DNA from: Candidatus Sulfopaludibacter sp. SbA3
GTDB lineage: Bacteria > Acidobacteriota > Terriglobia > Bryobacterales > Bryobacteraceae
Direction: 5' to 3'
Assembly (NCBI GenBank): GCA_945890485.1
Contig: CAMDCN010000002.1
Span: 310,001-374,000, forward strand
Length of the DNA stretch: 64,000 nucleotides
Shown: positions 34,420 through 43,503 of the stretch, in pieces
Numbering within the stretch: the first letter of the stretch is position 1
Layout of the letters: the number at the start of each line of letters is the position of its first letter
Notes under the pieces: model-generated
What the model was told of the DNA's origin: nothing
The model's input: only the letters and a program-made list of their open reading frames with translations
Databases searched by the model: none
Position numbers and translations under genes: made by a program

Positions 34420-35802
34420 TTAAGCCAACAGGTCTTTCACTACGCGCCCATGTACATCGGTCAGCCGGAAGTCCCGGCCTGCATAGCGATAGGTGAACTT
34501 TTCATGGTCGAAGCCCAGCAGGTGCAGCATGGTCGCGTGGAGGTCGTGCACGTGCACCTTCTTCTCCGCGGCTGCGAAGCCGAACTCATCGGTCGCCCCA
34601 TAGGCGAGGCCTTTCTTCACGCCGCCCCCGGCCAGCCACATGGAGAAGCCGTAGGGGTTGTGGTCGCGGCCATTCACCATGCCGGAGTTCGCGCCGAGGT
34701 CCGGCAGCTCGACAGTCGGTGTGCGGCCAAACTCGCCGCCCCACAACACGAGCGTATCTTCCAACATGCCGCGCTGCTTCAGGTCCTTCAGCAACGCCGC
34801 GATCGGCTGATCGCATTCGCGCGCCAGCCGGCCATGATTCGTCTTGATGTCGTCGTGGCTATCCCACGGCTGTCCGGCCCCGTGCCACACCTGCACGAAT
34901 CGAACGCCGCGTTCGAGCAGCCGCCGCGCGATCATCATTTGCCGCGCCTGCAACCCTTCGCCGTATAGCTTGTGAATGTGCTCCGGCTCTTTGGTCAAGT
35001 CGAAGGCGTCGTCGGCCTCCATCTGCATCCGGTAGGCGAGTTCGAACGATTGCACGCGCGCTTCGAGCAGAGCGTCGTTCTGCCGCCGCTCTTCAAAGCC
35101 CCGGTTCAATTCCTTCAAGAGATCGAGTTGCCGCCGCTGCTCCTTGGTGGAGGTCGCCGTATTGCGGATATTTTCGATCAGCTTTTCGATCTGCACTTCG
35201 CGCGTGTCGATGTGCGTCGCCTGAAACGCCCCCGGTAGAAACGCGCTGCGCCAGTTTTGATTGCCCTGTGTCGGCAGGCCATCCGGGCACAGAACGATGA
35301 ACCCAGGCAGATTCTCGTTCTCCGTGCCGAGGCCATACGTTACCCATGAGCCGAAGCTGGGCCGTACCTGCCGCACATCGCCGCAGTTGAGCATCATCAG
35401 CGAGGGCTCATGATTCGGGATGTCCGTATGCATCGAGCGGATGACGCAGAGGTCGTCGACGCAGCCGCCGACGTTCGAGAAGATCTCGCTGACTTCGATG
35501 CCGCTCTGCCCGTACGGCTTGAACGAGAACGGCGAACCGAACGCTGAGCCCGTCCGCCGCTCGGTCTTCAGCGTGATGGGGATCGGCTTGCCGCTGAACT
35601 TCGTCAGCGCGGGCTTCGGGTCAAAGGTGTCGACGTGCGAACAGCCGCCGTTCATGAAGAGGTGGAGAACGCGTTTCGCCTTGAAGGGCAGGGGAGGCCG
35701 CTTGGCGCCCTGCAGCTCCGACGTGAGCGCGAGCGCGCCCATGCCCATCCCGCATCGGGCAAGCATTTCGCGGCGAGTGAGGAAAAGGTCTTTGGACTTC
35801 AT
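34420..35802 (-). CDS. DUF1501 protein, Tat-exported
   Basis: This 460-residue DUF1501 (sulfatase-like fold) protein starts at the ATG at 35802 (MKSKDLFLTRREMLARCGMG), a twin-arginine signal. The family sequence is clear: LFMNGGCSHVDTFDPKP, VWHGAGQPWDSHDD, LWGGEFGRTPT and GRDHNPYGFSMWLAGGGVKKG. These His and Asp residues would fit a metal-dependent hydrolase site as in alkaline-phosphatase-like enzymes. It is always found with a PSD1 partner; here the two overlap by 4 bp. The pair is common in Planctomycetes, Verrucomicrobia and Acidobacteria, where it is often near glycan-degradation genes, but its reaction is not established. Confidence 0.9.
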   Translation of the reverse strand: MKSKDLFLTRREMLARCGMGMGALALTSELQGAKRPPLPFKAKRVLHLFMNGGCSHVDTFDPKPALTKFSGKPIPITLKTERRTGSAFGSPFSFKPYGQSGIEVSEIFSNVGGCVDDLCVIRSMHTDIPNHEPSLMMLNCGDVRQVRPSFGSWVTYGLGTENENLPGFIVLCPDGLPTQGNQNWRSAFLPGAFQATHIDTREVQIEKLIENIRNTATSTKEQRRQLDLLKELNRGFEERRQNDALLEARVQSFELAYRMQMEADDAFDLTKEPEHIHKLYGEGLQARQMMIARRLLERGVRFVQVWHGAGQPWDSHDDIKTNHGRLARECDQPIAALLKDLKQRGMLEDTLVLWGGEFGRTPTVELPDLGANSGMVNGRDHNPYGFSMWLAGGGVKKGLAYGATDEFGFAAAEKKVHVHDLHATMLHLLGFDHEKFTYRYAGRDFRLTDVHGRVVKDLLA

Positions 35803-38669
35803 TCGACAAAAGCAAATTCGTTGGTCTGAAAGAGCACGTGCGCCAAGCGGGCCAGGACGTTCGGCCGCGCCGCGGACGGACCCGCAAAATCGTCTTTCGC
35901 GTTCCACGTCTGCGGGCCAGCCTTCACGATCGGGGTCCAATTGAAGTTGTCGTTCTCGGGATCTTGTCGCGGATCAACGGCGAAATCAAGGGTCTCGCCG
36001 ACCTCCACTTTGATGCCGTTCAGCTTGGTCTCCGCCGAGGAGCCGTTCGCCACCCAACTAGCGAGTTCGCCTTGCCGGGAGGAGATGATGCGGCCGCGGA
36101 CGCCATCGCCATAGGGCACGGCGCCTTGGCCATGCCGCAATGTTCCTTCGATATTGATGGTGCCACCGAGCGGGCTGACCCAGCGGCGAACGACCGCGAT
36201 TTCATCGCCGGGTTCGCCGCCCGTCGGCCGCAGCGTCGCCTTGCTGAAGGCGCCAGAGGGTACGGCATAGCCGCCTTGCCAGCGGTCGCCATTGAAGACC
36301 GGGAAGGGAAGGAAGCGGCCGCCTTGCAGCACGCCGTACTGCCACGGGTTCGTCGAGGGCGTTGGCTTCGTTTCGTCGTCCGCGCCTAGGAACCGGACCG
36401 CGGCAGCCAACTCAGCGGTCGACGGCTCCCGGCTCAGCACCCGGCGATAGAGTTCACGGGCTTGTTCCTCCGGAGTCTTCGCGGTCACTGCGCCAGCGGT
36501 CGCGGTCGCCTGCTCCAGAACGAACGGACTGTTCAGAAAGAAGAGCGCCTGCTGGGGCACCGTGGTGACAAAGCGCATCGGGGCATGCTGGTCCGGCGAG
36601 GCAAAATCGAACGCGTTCAACATTCCTGGCACCTTGCCGCGTTCGACGAAGCCATAGACCGTCCGGCGAGGCGAGGCGGGTTGGGCCGTTAGTGAAACAG
36701 GCAGGCCTCCGACAGTGCGGTCCAGCTTCCCGGCGGCCAGCAGCATGTTGTCGCGCAGGCTTTCGATTTCGATGCGGCGGCGGTTGGCTTTCCAGAGCAG
36801 CCGGTTCTCCGGGTCGATGCCGCGCGCGGCGGCATTGTCCGCGCTGCCTTGTTTGTAGGCGGCGGAGGTGAGAATGCGCCGGTGCAGTTTCTTCAGCGAC
36901 CAGCCGGAGGCGACGAAATCAACGGCCAAGGAATCGAGGAGTTCGGGATGCGATGGCAGATCGCCGCGAAAACCGAAGTCGCTTGGTGTGGCCACGAGGC
37001 CCGTGCCGAAGTGGTGCATCCAGACTCGATTCACGATCACTCGCGCGGTGAGCGGATTGTTGGGGTCGACGATCGACTTCGCAAACTCCAAGCGGCCTGC
37101 GCCTTCGCGGAACGGCTGCTGGTCGCTGCCGCCAAGGCAGCTCAGCGCGTGAGGAGGAGTCAGCGCACCGGGGTTGTTCATGTTGCCGCGGATGAATACA
37201 TGCACCGGCGTAGGCTCCGGCACATCTTCGACGGCCATGGCCCGCGGCGGCGCGCCATCATAAGCTGCCTGCGCGAGCATCGTGTTGTAGCGGACCCGCA
37301 AGGCGCGCGTGTTGTTGCTATCGCCTTCGGTATAGATCTTCTCGAACTCTGCAAGCGGTACGGCTGCCGGATCGGGCAGCCCTTGGCGCCAGCGGCGGAG
37401 CACGTGCAAGTTGAGCTGCCGTTCGCGGACCAGCTCTTCGAGCTCCGGGTTCGACATGGTCTTCGAGTCGGCGGTGGCCTTGCGATACTCGGCCTCCTGC
37501 GAACGGAAGAAGGCGACCATCTCGGCGTGGCGGCGCTGGCGATACTCTGCCTGCGCCTGACGAATCCGCGCGAGGCGCTGTTCATACACCGGCTGCCCCG
37601 CGCCTTTGCCGAGCAGAGGCAACTGCTCCGGCTCACGCAGGTTCGAGAAGACCGAGTAGAGCGAGTAGTAGTCCTTTGTCGGAATCGGATCGAACTTGTG
37701 ATCGTGGCAACGCGCACAGGCAACGGTCATGCCGAGCAGGCCGCGGGTGGCGGCGTCGATGCGGTCGTCGATCGTCTCGGCGATGCTATTGGGAAACTCG
37801 CGGCCGAGGCGGATGAAGCCGAGCGCAGCGAGATGCTTCTTCTCAAGGTTGGGGATGCGATCGGCGGCCAATTGATAGAGCACGAACTGGTCGTAAGGCA
37901 GGTCTGCGTTGAGCGCGGAGATTACCCAATCGCGATAGGTGTACGACCAGGCGTAGCGCTGGCCGGCGTTCACCGAGTCATTGACGGAGTCGGCGTAGCG
38001 GGCGACGTCGAGCCAATGGCGTCCCCAGCGCTCGCCGTAGTGAGGTGCGGCGAGCAGGCGGTCGACGAGCTTCTCGTAGGCGTCCGGCGAGCGGTCCGCC
38101 TCAAACGCCGCGATCTCGGCGGCTGTCGGCGCGAGGCCGGTAAGGTCCAGGCTGACGCGGCGAATGAGCGTGCGCCGGTCGGCCTCCGGCGAGAACGCGA
38201 GACCCTTTTCAGCGAGGCGCTTGATCAGGAAACTGTCGATTGACCCGGCGGTGCGCACGGGCTTCTGCAGCGACCAAAGCTGTTTGGTCGAGACCTGCGC
38301 CGCGGATTCTTTCGGAACCGGAGCGCCGTCCTTTACCCAGCGTTCAAAATCGGCGACCACCTCTTTGGGCAGCGCCGGGCCGGGCGGCATCTGCAGATTC
38401 TTATCGGTGCGGCGGATGGAATGGATCAGCAGACTGGCTTCCGGGTCACCCGCGACGAGCACGGGGCCGGAGTTGCCGCCGCTCGCGATGGCAGCCGCTG
38501 AATCCAGCTTCAACCCGCCCTGCGGAGCCGCCGCGGCCGCACTATGGCAACCGTAGCAACGGGCCGCGAGAACGGGACGGATCTTGGTTTCGAAATGGTC
38601 GAGGGCCGGCGTCTGAGCCAGCGCTGCGCCCAGACACAACGAGGCCAGAAGACTGCTGCGCGCCAACAT
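35799..38669 (-). CDS. PSD1/DUF1549-DUF1553 cytochrome-type protein
   Basis: This exported 956-residue protein has a signal peptide (MLARSSLLASLCLGAALAQ) and a PSCyt1 domain with one heme site CYGCH (about residue 38). DUF1549 follows (about 145-350, with RWGRHWLDVARYADS), then DUF1553 (about 530-770, with NRVWMHHFGTGLVATPSDFG). A beta-rich carbohydrate-binding-like segment (about 785-930) is inserted before the C-terminal end. It is the obligate partner of the downstream DUF1501 gene and probably feeds or takes electrons in a shared periplasmic complex; this is inference. It lies 8 bp after the sialidase fusion. Confidence 0.9.
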   Translation of the reverse strand: MLARSSLLASLCLGAALAQTPALDHFETKIRPVLAARCYGCHSAAAAAPQGGLKLDSAAAIASGGNSGPVLVAGDPEASLLIHSIRRTDKNLQMPPGPALPKEVVADFERWVKDGAPVPKESAAQVSTKQLWSLQKPVRTAGSIDSFLIKRLAEKGLAFSPEADRRTLIRRVSLDLTGLAPTAAEIAAFEADRSPDAYEKLVDRLLAAPHYGERWGRHWLDVARYADSVNDSVNAGQRYAWSYTYRDWVISALNADLPYDQFVLYQLAADRIPNLEKKHLAALGFIRLGREFPNSIAETIDDRIDAATRGLLGMTVACARCHDHKFDPIPTKDYYSLYSVFSNLREPEQLPLLGKGAGQPVYEQRLARIRQAQAEYRQRRHAEMVAFFRSQEAEYRKATADSKTMSNPELEELVRERQLNLHVLRRWRQGLPDPAAVPLAEFEKIYTEGDSNNTRALRVRYNTMLAQAAYDGAPPRAMAVEDVPEPTPVHVFIRGNMNNPGALTPPHALSCLGGSDQQPFREGAGRLEFAKSIVDPNNPLTARVIVNRVWMHHFGTGLVATPSDFGFRGDLPSHPELLDSLAVDFVASGWSLKKLHRRILTSAAYKQGSADNAAARGIDPENRLLWKANRRRIEIESLRDNMLLAAGKLDRTVGGLPVSLTAQPASPRRTVYGFVERGKVPGMLNAFDFASPDQHAPMRFVTTVPQQALFFLNSPFVLEQATATAGAVTAKTPEEQARELYRRVLSREPSTAELAAAVRFLGADDETKPTPSTNPWQYGVLQGGRFLPFPVFNGDRWQGGYAVPSGAFSKATLRPTGGEPGDEIAVVRRWVSPLGGTINIEGTLRHGQGAVPYGDGVRGRIISSRQGELASWVANGSSAETKLNGIKVEVGETLDFAVDPRQDPENDNFNWTPIVKAGPQTWNAKDDFAGPSAARPNVLARLAHVLFQTNEFAFVE

Positions 38670-38677
38670 GGTTTAGA

Positions 38678-41167
38678 TCATTTCATATTCTGGCGCGGGC
38701 GTGCTACTCGCTTAGGTTTGGCGGTTTCGCCGTTCATCTGCTCCGGCAATTCCCAAACGTCCGAGCCTTTGCGATTGGTGAAGTAGAGGCGCGACGCCGA
38801 TGGCTTCAGCGTGTCGCCGTCGGCCCAGAAAGCGGCGAAGTCGGGATGGGCGTTGACGGGGCGCTTGGCGTAGGTGTGATTGCGATCGGTGCCCGCGGTT
38901 AAGCGGCGGACCCGCTTCCACGTAGCTCCTTGGTCGCGGCTGGTCCACAGCACCATGTCGCCGCCGGTGGTGTAGGGCCGGGCGCCGGGGTCGGTCGGCG
39001 CGATCATTCGCCAGACGCCATCGGCGCTGATGGCGAGTTCGCCGAAGTCATAGTTGTGGTCGCTGGTGGTGACGGGACGGATCTGCCATTCGGTGCCGGT
39101 CCACCGCGCGGTGTGCCATTGGCGCAGACCATGCTTGGGGCCGGACTCGTAGCCGGCGGCGGTGAGGTAGAGAATGACGGGCCGCTGCGCTTCGTCGAAC
39201 ACCACGCTCTTGAGATAGACAACTCTCTTCTCGGCTTGATAGTCGTGGACCAGCGCCGGGTTGGCGGGCTTCGTCAGCGGCAGCGTGAGCGGCTGGCCGG
39301 TGATCGTCTGCCAGGTCTTGCCGTGGTCCGGGGTCTCCATGTAGTAGAGATTGGTGCGGAAGTTGAGGCCGGTGGGGTCGGGATGAAAATTGAAGACGGC
39401 GGCGGTGCGGCGGCCGGCGTGGGCCGTGATCTGGTAGTGGCCCAGTTCGATGCGCGAAAGCAGCGCGGGCTTGGTCCACTCCTTGCCGTCGGCGCTGGAC
39501 ATGGAATACGAACTGCGGCCGCCGCGCTCATAGAGGGTATGCAGGAACAGGAAGCCATCCTTCGGCTGATGCCAGATGTGGCCGTAGGAGAAGTTGCCGG
39601 TGTACATCAGTTCGAAGTCGCGAATGTCGTAGGGCTTGCGGCTGCGATGGACATAGGACGGGCGGTTGACGCCGTGCGAGTTCGAGAAGACCCAGATGTG
39701 GCCGGCCTCGTCGATGGAGAGAACCGGGTTATCGTGGGCGTCGTCCGTATGCTTGTTGAGCAGAACGGTGGGCCGCGGCACCGTGCCGGTGCGATGGTCG
39801 AAATACGAAACCATGTGCAGCAGTTCCGGCTTCGCGGCATTGGTCGCGCCGCCGTAGACGAAGAAGGTCTTGTTCACCGCGGGTGCGTAGATGGCGATGG
39901 GTGATTGCTGCTGCGGATAGGTGGCGAAGCCTCCGCTGTACTTGTAGACGTACTCGTCGTTCGAAGGTTGATTGAAATACCAGATGCCGCGGTAGCCGTC
40001 GCCAACTTGATTGAGCGTGACGAGCGAGTCCTTGCCTTCGCTGAGCCACTCGAGATTGAAGCGGGCGAGAGCAATGGTGCCGGTGCGTTCGTAGAGCAGC
40101 AAGATGTCGCCCGAGGGGAGAACGGCGAGGTCGCTATAGCCGGAGGGCCCGGCTTCGATGGTGCGTTTCACGGGCCAAGTCTTGCTTTCGTCGTAGCTGA
40201 GTTGGACGGTGACGTTGCGGCGGTCGCGGGTTTCGCTATCGGGATTGGCGAAGAGCAGGCGGTCGCGGCCATGGGTTCGTTTCGTAGAAAGCCGCGCCAT
40301 GGTGCCTTGGCAGATGGGTTCGTGGAGCTGCGGATGGAAGGCGGGGCGGGTCCAATTGGTAGAGCCGTCGGGGCTGGTGGTGAGCAGGCGGCGGCGGGCG
40401 GTGGACTCCGACCGAGCGTTGAGGAGGACGCGGCCATCGGAGAGTTCGACGGCGGCGGTTTCATTCGGGATGTTCCATTCGCCTTCGTTGGGCAAAGCGA
40501 TCTCGCCGGCTTTCCAGGTTGCGCCGTCGTCGTCCGAGTAGATGGTGGCGGCGACCGAGGGGCGATGGGCATGGCCTCCGGTGCCGGTGGAGATCCAGAC
40601 CGGAATCAACAGGCGTCCGGTGCTGAGGCGGATGCCATGGCCGGGGCCGGTGGCAAGGACTTTCCAGTCATAGCGGGGGCGGAAGCCTTCGAACGTGTTC
40701 GTGATTTCGCGGGGGGGCGACCATGTGACGCCATCATCGTTCGACTGGATATGGAAAGCCCGCATGTATTCAAGGCAGAAGACCATGTGGACAGTACCGC
40801 GGGCCTTGCCGGGCATGGCGACTGGGTTGTTGTAGGTGACCTCGCCGGGGGTTGCGAGGTTCTGCGCGAGGGCGACGGGGTTCTTCGTTTTGGGCCCGGG
40901 CACTGCCGCGATGCTGCGCTGCGGAGACCAGGTCTTGCCGCCGTCGGTCGAACGGCGCACGACGATATCGATGGTGCCCCAATCGCCGCGCTTTCCCTTG
41001 CGCGCTTCGCTGTAGGCGAGCACAGAACCTTGATTCGTAACGATCAGGCCGGGGATGCGGTACAGCGCGTAGTCAGCGAAACCCGCGGTGAAGACGTCCG
41101 CCTTTTCGAGCAGAGGGGCCGCGGGCAGAAGGCTCGCCGCGAGAAGACCAAGCAAACAACGGAACAT
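38678..41167 (-). CDS. sialidase (GH33-like) / BNR_4 fusion protein
   Basis: This exported 829-residue protein has a signal peptide (MFRCLLGLLAASLLPAAP). Residues about 20-375 resemble a GH33 exo-sialidase propeller: YRIPGLI (the FRIP-type motif with the first Arg), and Asp boxes STDGGKTW, SNDDGVTW and SDDDGATW. Residues about 385-800 form a second propeller of the BNR_4 family (GDGYRGIWYFNQPSNDEYVYKYSGG, then FVYGG), known from polysaccharide lyases and related enzymes. Fusing two propellers is unusual. The substrate could be a sialic-acid-like or uronic glycan. It is fifth from the 3' end of a seven-gene series, 5 bp after the GT2-GT4 gene. Confidence 0.82.
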   Translation of the reverse strand: MFRCLLGLLAASLLPAAPLLEKADVFTAGFADYALYRIPGLIVTNQGSVLAYSEARKGKRGDWGTIDIVVRRSTDGGKTWSPQRSIAAVPGPKTKNPVALAQNLATPGEVTYNNPVAMPGKARGTVHMVFCLEYMRAFHIQSNDDGVTWSPPREITNTFEGFRPRYDWKVLATGPGHGIRLSTGRLLIPVWISTGTGGHAHRPSVAATIYSDDDGATWKAGEIALPNEGEWNIPNETAAVELSDGRVLLNARSESTARRRLLTTSPDGSTNWTRPAFHPQLHEPICQGTMARLSTKRTHGRDRLLFANPDSETRDRRNVTVQLSYDESKTWPVKRTIEAGPSGYSDLAVLPSGDILLLYERTGTIALARFNLEWLSEGKDSLVTLNQVGDGYRGIWYFNQPSNDEYVYKYSGGFATYPQQQSPIAIYAPAVNKTFFVYGGATNAAKPELLHMVSYFDHRTGTVPRPTVLLNKHTDDAHDNPVLSIDEAGHIWVFSNSHGVNRPSYVHRSRKPYDIRDFELMYTGNFSYGHIWHQPKDGFLFLHTLYERGGRSSYSMSSADGKEWTKPALLSRIELGHYQITAHAGRRTAAVFNFHPDPTGLNFRTNLYYMETPDHGKTWQTITGQPLTLPLTKPANPALVHDYQAEKRVVYLKSVVFDEAQRPVILYLTAAGYESGPKHGLRQWHTARWTGTEWQIRPVTTSDHNYDFGELAISADGVWRMIAPTDPGARPYTTGGDMVLWTSRDQGATWKRVRRLTAGTDRNHTYAKRPVNAHPDFAAFWADGDTLKPSASRLYFTNRKGSDVWELPEQMNGETAKPKRVARPRQNMK

Positions 41168-41172
41168 GCGAA

Positions 41173-43500
41173 CTACAGGATACTGCGCTTTTCCCGGATT
41201 GCCTCGCGATAACTGTCGGCGAGCTTGCGCGTGATGGTGGCCATGTCCCAGTGCTCGACCACCTCCGTGCGGGCGCGCTCCGCGAGGGCGGCGGCATGCG
41301 CGGGATCTGCCAGCAGCGCCAACGTTTTTTCGGCGAAGCCGGCGGGTGAGTCGGCCAGGGCGCAGGTATCGCCGTCGCGTTCGGCCAAGCCTTCGGCGCC
41401 GACCGTAGTCGAAACCACCGGGATGCCGGCGGCATAGGCTTCGAGCAGCTTCACGCGGACGCCGGAGCCGGTGAGAATTGGACAGATGAAGACCGCATAG
41501 CGGGCCAGCGCATCGCGGACGTCGTCAACGAAGCCGATGAGTTCAATGTCGCCGACGTTGGGCAGCGAATGCCGCGGTGGCGGGTCGCTGCCGATGATCA
41601 CGAGTTTTACGCCGGGGCGACCGCCCACGACCAGGGGCCACACGTGCTGCAGAAACCAGGTGAGCGCCTCCCGATTGGGGATATGACGAAACGAACCCAA
41701 GAAGAGCAGGGTGTCCGGCTCGCGATCGGCGACTTGATATCGATACCGGGTCGTATCGATGCCCGCGCGGAGGCCGGACTGCATCTTGAGGCGCAATTCA
41801 GGCGCGAATTCGGCGAGGTAGGATTCGTTGGCGCGGCTGCACATCTGGATGCGGTCCATGTGCGGCAGCATGGTCAGTTCATAACGGAGCGCGCGCAGAT
41901 ACTCGTATGCGGGCGAAATTTTTCCAAGCGGATTGCCGGGCTTGGCCAAGCTGCGGCCAATGGACTGGAAGTAGACGTCGTGCTCGAACAGAATATTGAC
42001 GATCTGCCGGAATTCCTCAGCATATTGGCCCATATTCGTATATTCGATCTGCAGGACATCGACGCGATGCAGCAGGATGGTGCGATGGATGGCCCAGCGG
42101 AGATCGTCGTTGGCGAACTCGCGGACGGCGTAGGGCGTGAGCGAGCCGAAGCCTTTGGGTCGGCCTTCCATGCGGACGAAGTACTCTGTACTCGCGCAGG
42201 ATTCGGCGAACGGCGCATGCGCTTCTCGCTGCCACTCCTCATCGAGCAGGACGATGAGATGCACCGGCACGTGCTTGACGAGTTCGGCCAGCGTCTGCGA
42301 CATGAACACGGCTCCGCCATGAATGGGCGGGAGGATCGGATAGGGCGAGAGGAATAGGGTGCGAGGCTGGGCGGGGTCCTTCTGCAGCTTTTCGAAGCGG
42401 TCGAGGAAGTAGCCGGGCATGGGCCGGCGGAAGGCTTCCGTGTCGGAAACGGCGGCGAGATGAAAGGCGCGGGCGCGAGCGCGGATCGCCTCCGGCAACT
42501 GCAGAAACGCGCGCCAAAGTGCCAGCGGGTTTGGCCGTTCGAAGGACTCGCCAAAGAGGACGCTGAGGATCGCGCCGGCCCACGAATAGGCCAAGTGGCC
42601 GGCCAGGCGGCGGCTTTCGTGGATGTTCTTCCAACAGAAGAGCAGAAAGTTTTTCTTGAGGATGGACTGGATGTACTCGTTCGAGAACTTCTTTCCGATG
42701 GTGCCGCGGTGTTCGTGGAAGACGCGGCTCGCCGGCTGATAGAGCACTTTCCAGCCACGCTTCCAGGCCATCATGCCGAGGTCCGTGTCCTCCAGGTAGA
42801 ACGGCTTCAGCAGCTCATCGAATCCGCCCAATTGCAGAAACTTGTTGCGGTCGAAAGCGCAGGAGCCGCCGCCGCCGTAGAAGCAGGGGAAGAGGCGGTC
42901 GACCCGCTCGTCGATGCGATGGCGAACGCGAAGGCCCCCGTTCTCCCACCAGGCCTGCGTCAGGCCGGTCTCTTCGCGAACTTTATCCGGGTCGCTGAAG
43001 AAGATCTGGCAGGATACAGCGAAGACCTTCTCGTCGGTGAAGCCAGCAAGCAGCGGGGCGAGAAAATCGGGCTCCACGCGCATGTCGCTATTGAGCAGCA
43101 CGACGATGTCGTTCTTCGCGGCGCGGAACCCGGCGTTGGAGCCGCCGCCGAAGCCGAGATTGGTTTTGTTCCGAATGACTCGAACGGAAGGGAAGCGCTC
43201 GGCGAGAAATTCGGCTGAGCCGTCCGTGCTGGCATCGTCAACCACGATGACTTCGTTGTTGGCGCCGGCTGCCAGCAGCACGCTGGGCAGATACTTTTCG
43301 AGCAGATCGCGCCCATTCCAGTTCGGGATGACGATGCTGGCGGAGGCTGTGTCGGGCTTAGCGTCCGGCGCTAGCGGTTTGCGGCCGCGAACTCGCAGCC
43401 AGATGTCCGTACAAGCCAAGGCAACCGCGGGGATGCCGACGAGGGCCGGGGAGACGGCCAGCAGAGGAAGATTGCGCCCGAAGCGCTGCCAGAAACCCAT
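41173..43500 (-). CDS. GT2-GT4 bifunctional glycosyltransferase
   Basis: This 775-residue protein begins with a hydrophobic segment (LLAVSPALVGIPAVALACTDIWL, residues about 12-34) that may anchor it in the membrane. Residues about 52-300 are a GT2 domain of the rhamnosyltransferase type: SIVIPNWNGRDLLEKYLPSV, VVDDASTDGS, LLNSDMRVEPDF and FYLEDTDLGMMAWKRG. Residues about 385-770 are GT-B/GT4, with SPYPILPPIHGG, FLGSFRHIPNREA, and GVRVKLLEAYAAGIPVVSTTVGAEG at the donor site. It probably adds two sugars to an O-chain. It starts 3 bp after the methyltransferase gene, so the genes are one unit. Confidence 0.87.
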   Translation of the reverse strand: MGFWQRFGRNLPLLAVSPALVGIPAVALACTDIWLRVRGRKPLAPDAKPDTASASIVIPNWNGRDLLEKYLPSVLLAAGANNEVIVVDDASTDGSAEFLAERFPSVRVIRNKTNLGFGGGSNAGFRAAKNDIVVLLNSDMRVEPDFLAPLLAGFTDEKVFAVSCQIFFSDPDKVREETGLTQAWWENGGLRVRHRIDERVDRLFPCFYGGGGSCAFDRNKFLQLGGFDELLKPFYLEDTDLGMMAWKRGWKVLYQPASRVFHEHRGTIGKKFSNEYIQSILKKNFLLFCWKNIHESRRLAGHLAYSWAGAILSVLFGESFERPNPLALWRAFLQLPEAIRARARAFHLAAVSDTEAFRRPMPGYFLDRFEKLQKDPAQPRTLFLSPYPILPPIHGGAVFMSQTLAELVKHVPVHLIVLLDEEWQREAHAPFAESCASTEYFVRMEGRPKGFGSLTPYAVREFANDDLRWAIHRTILLHRVDVLQIEYTNMGQYAEEFRQIVNILFEHDVYFQSIGRSLAKPGNPLGKISPAYEYLRALRYELTMLPHMDRIQMCSRANESYLAEFAPELRLKMQSGLRAGIDTTRYRYQVADREPDTLLFLGSFRHIPNREALTWFLQHVWPLVVGGRPGVKLVIIGSDPPPRHSLPNVGDIELIGFVDDVRDALARYAVFICPILTGSGVRVKLLEAYAAGIPVVSTTVGAEGLAERDGDTCALADSPAGFAEKTLALLADPAHAAALAERARTEVVEHWDMATITRKLADSYREAIREKRSIL

Positions 43501-43503
43501 CGC

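Noticed and set aside
36849-38243. Long plus-strand ORF (464 aa)
   Set aside because: It lies antisense to the PSD1 gene, has no recognisable domain and is Arg/Val-rich in the manner of a shadow frame in GC-rich DNA.
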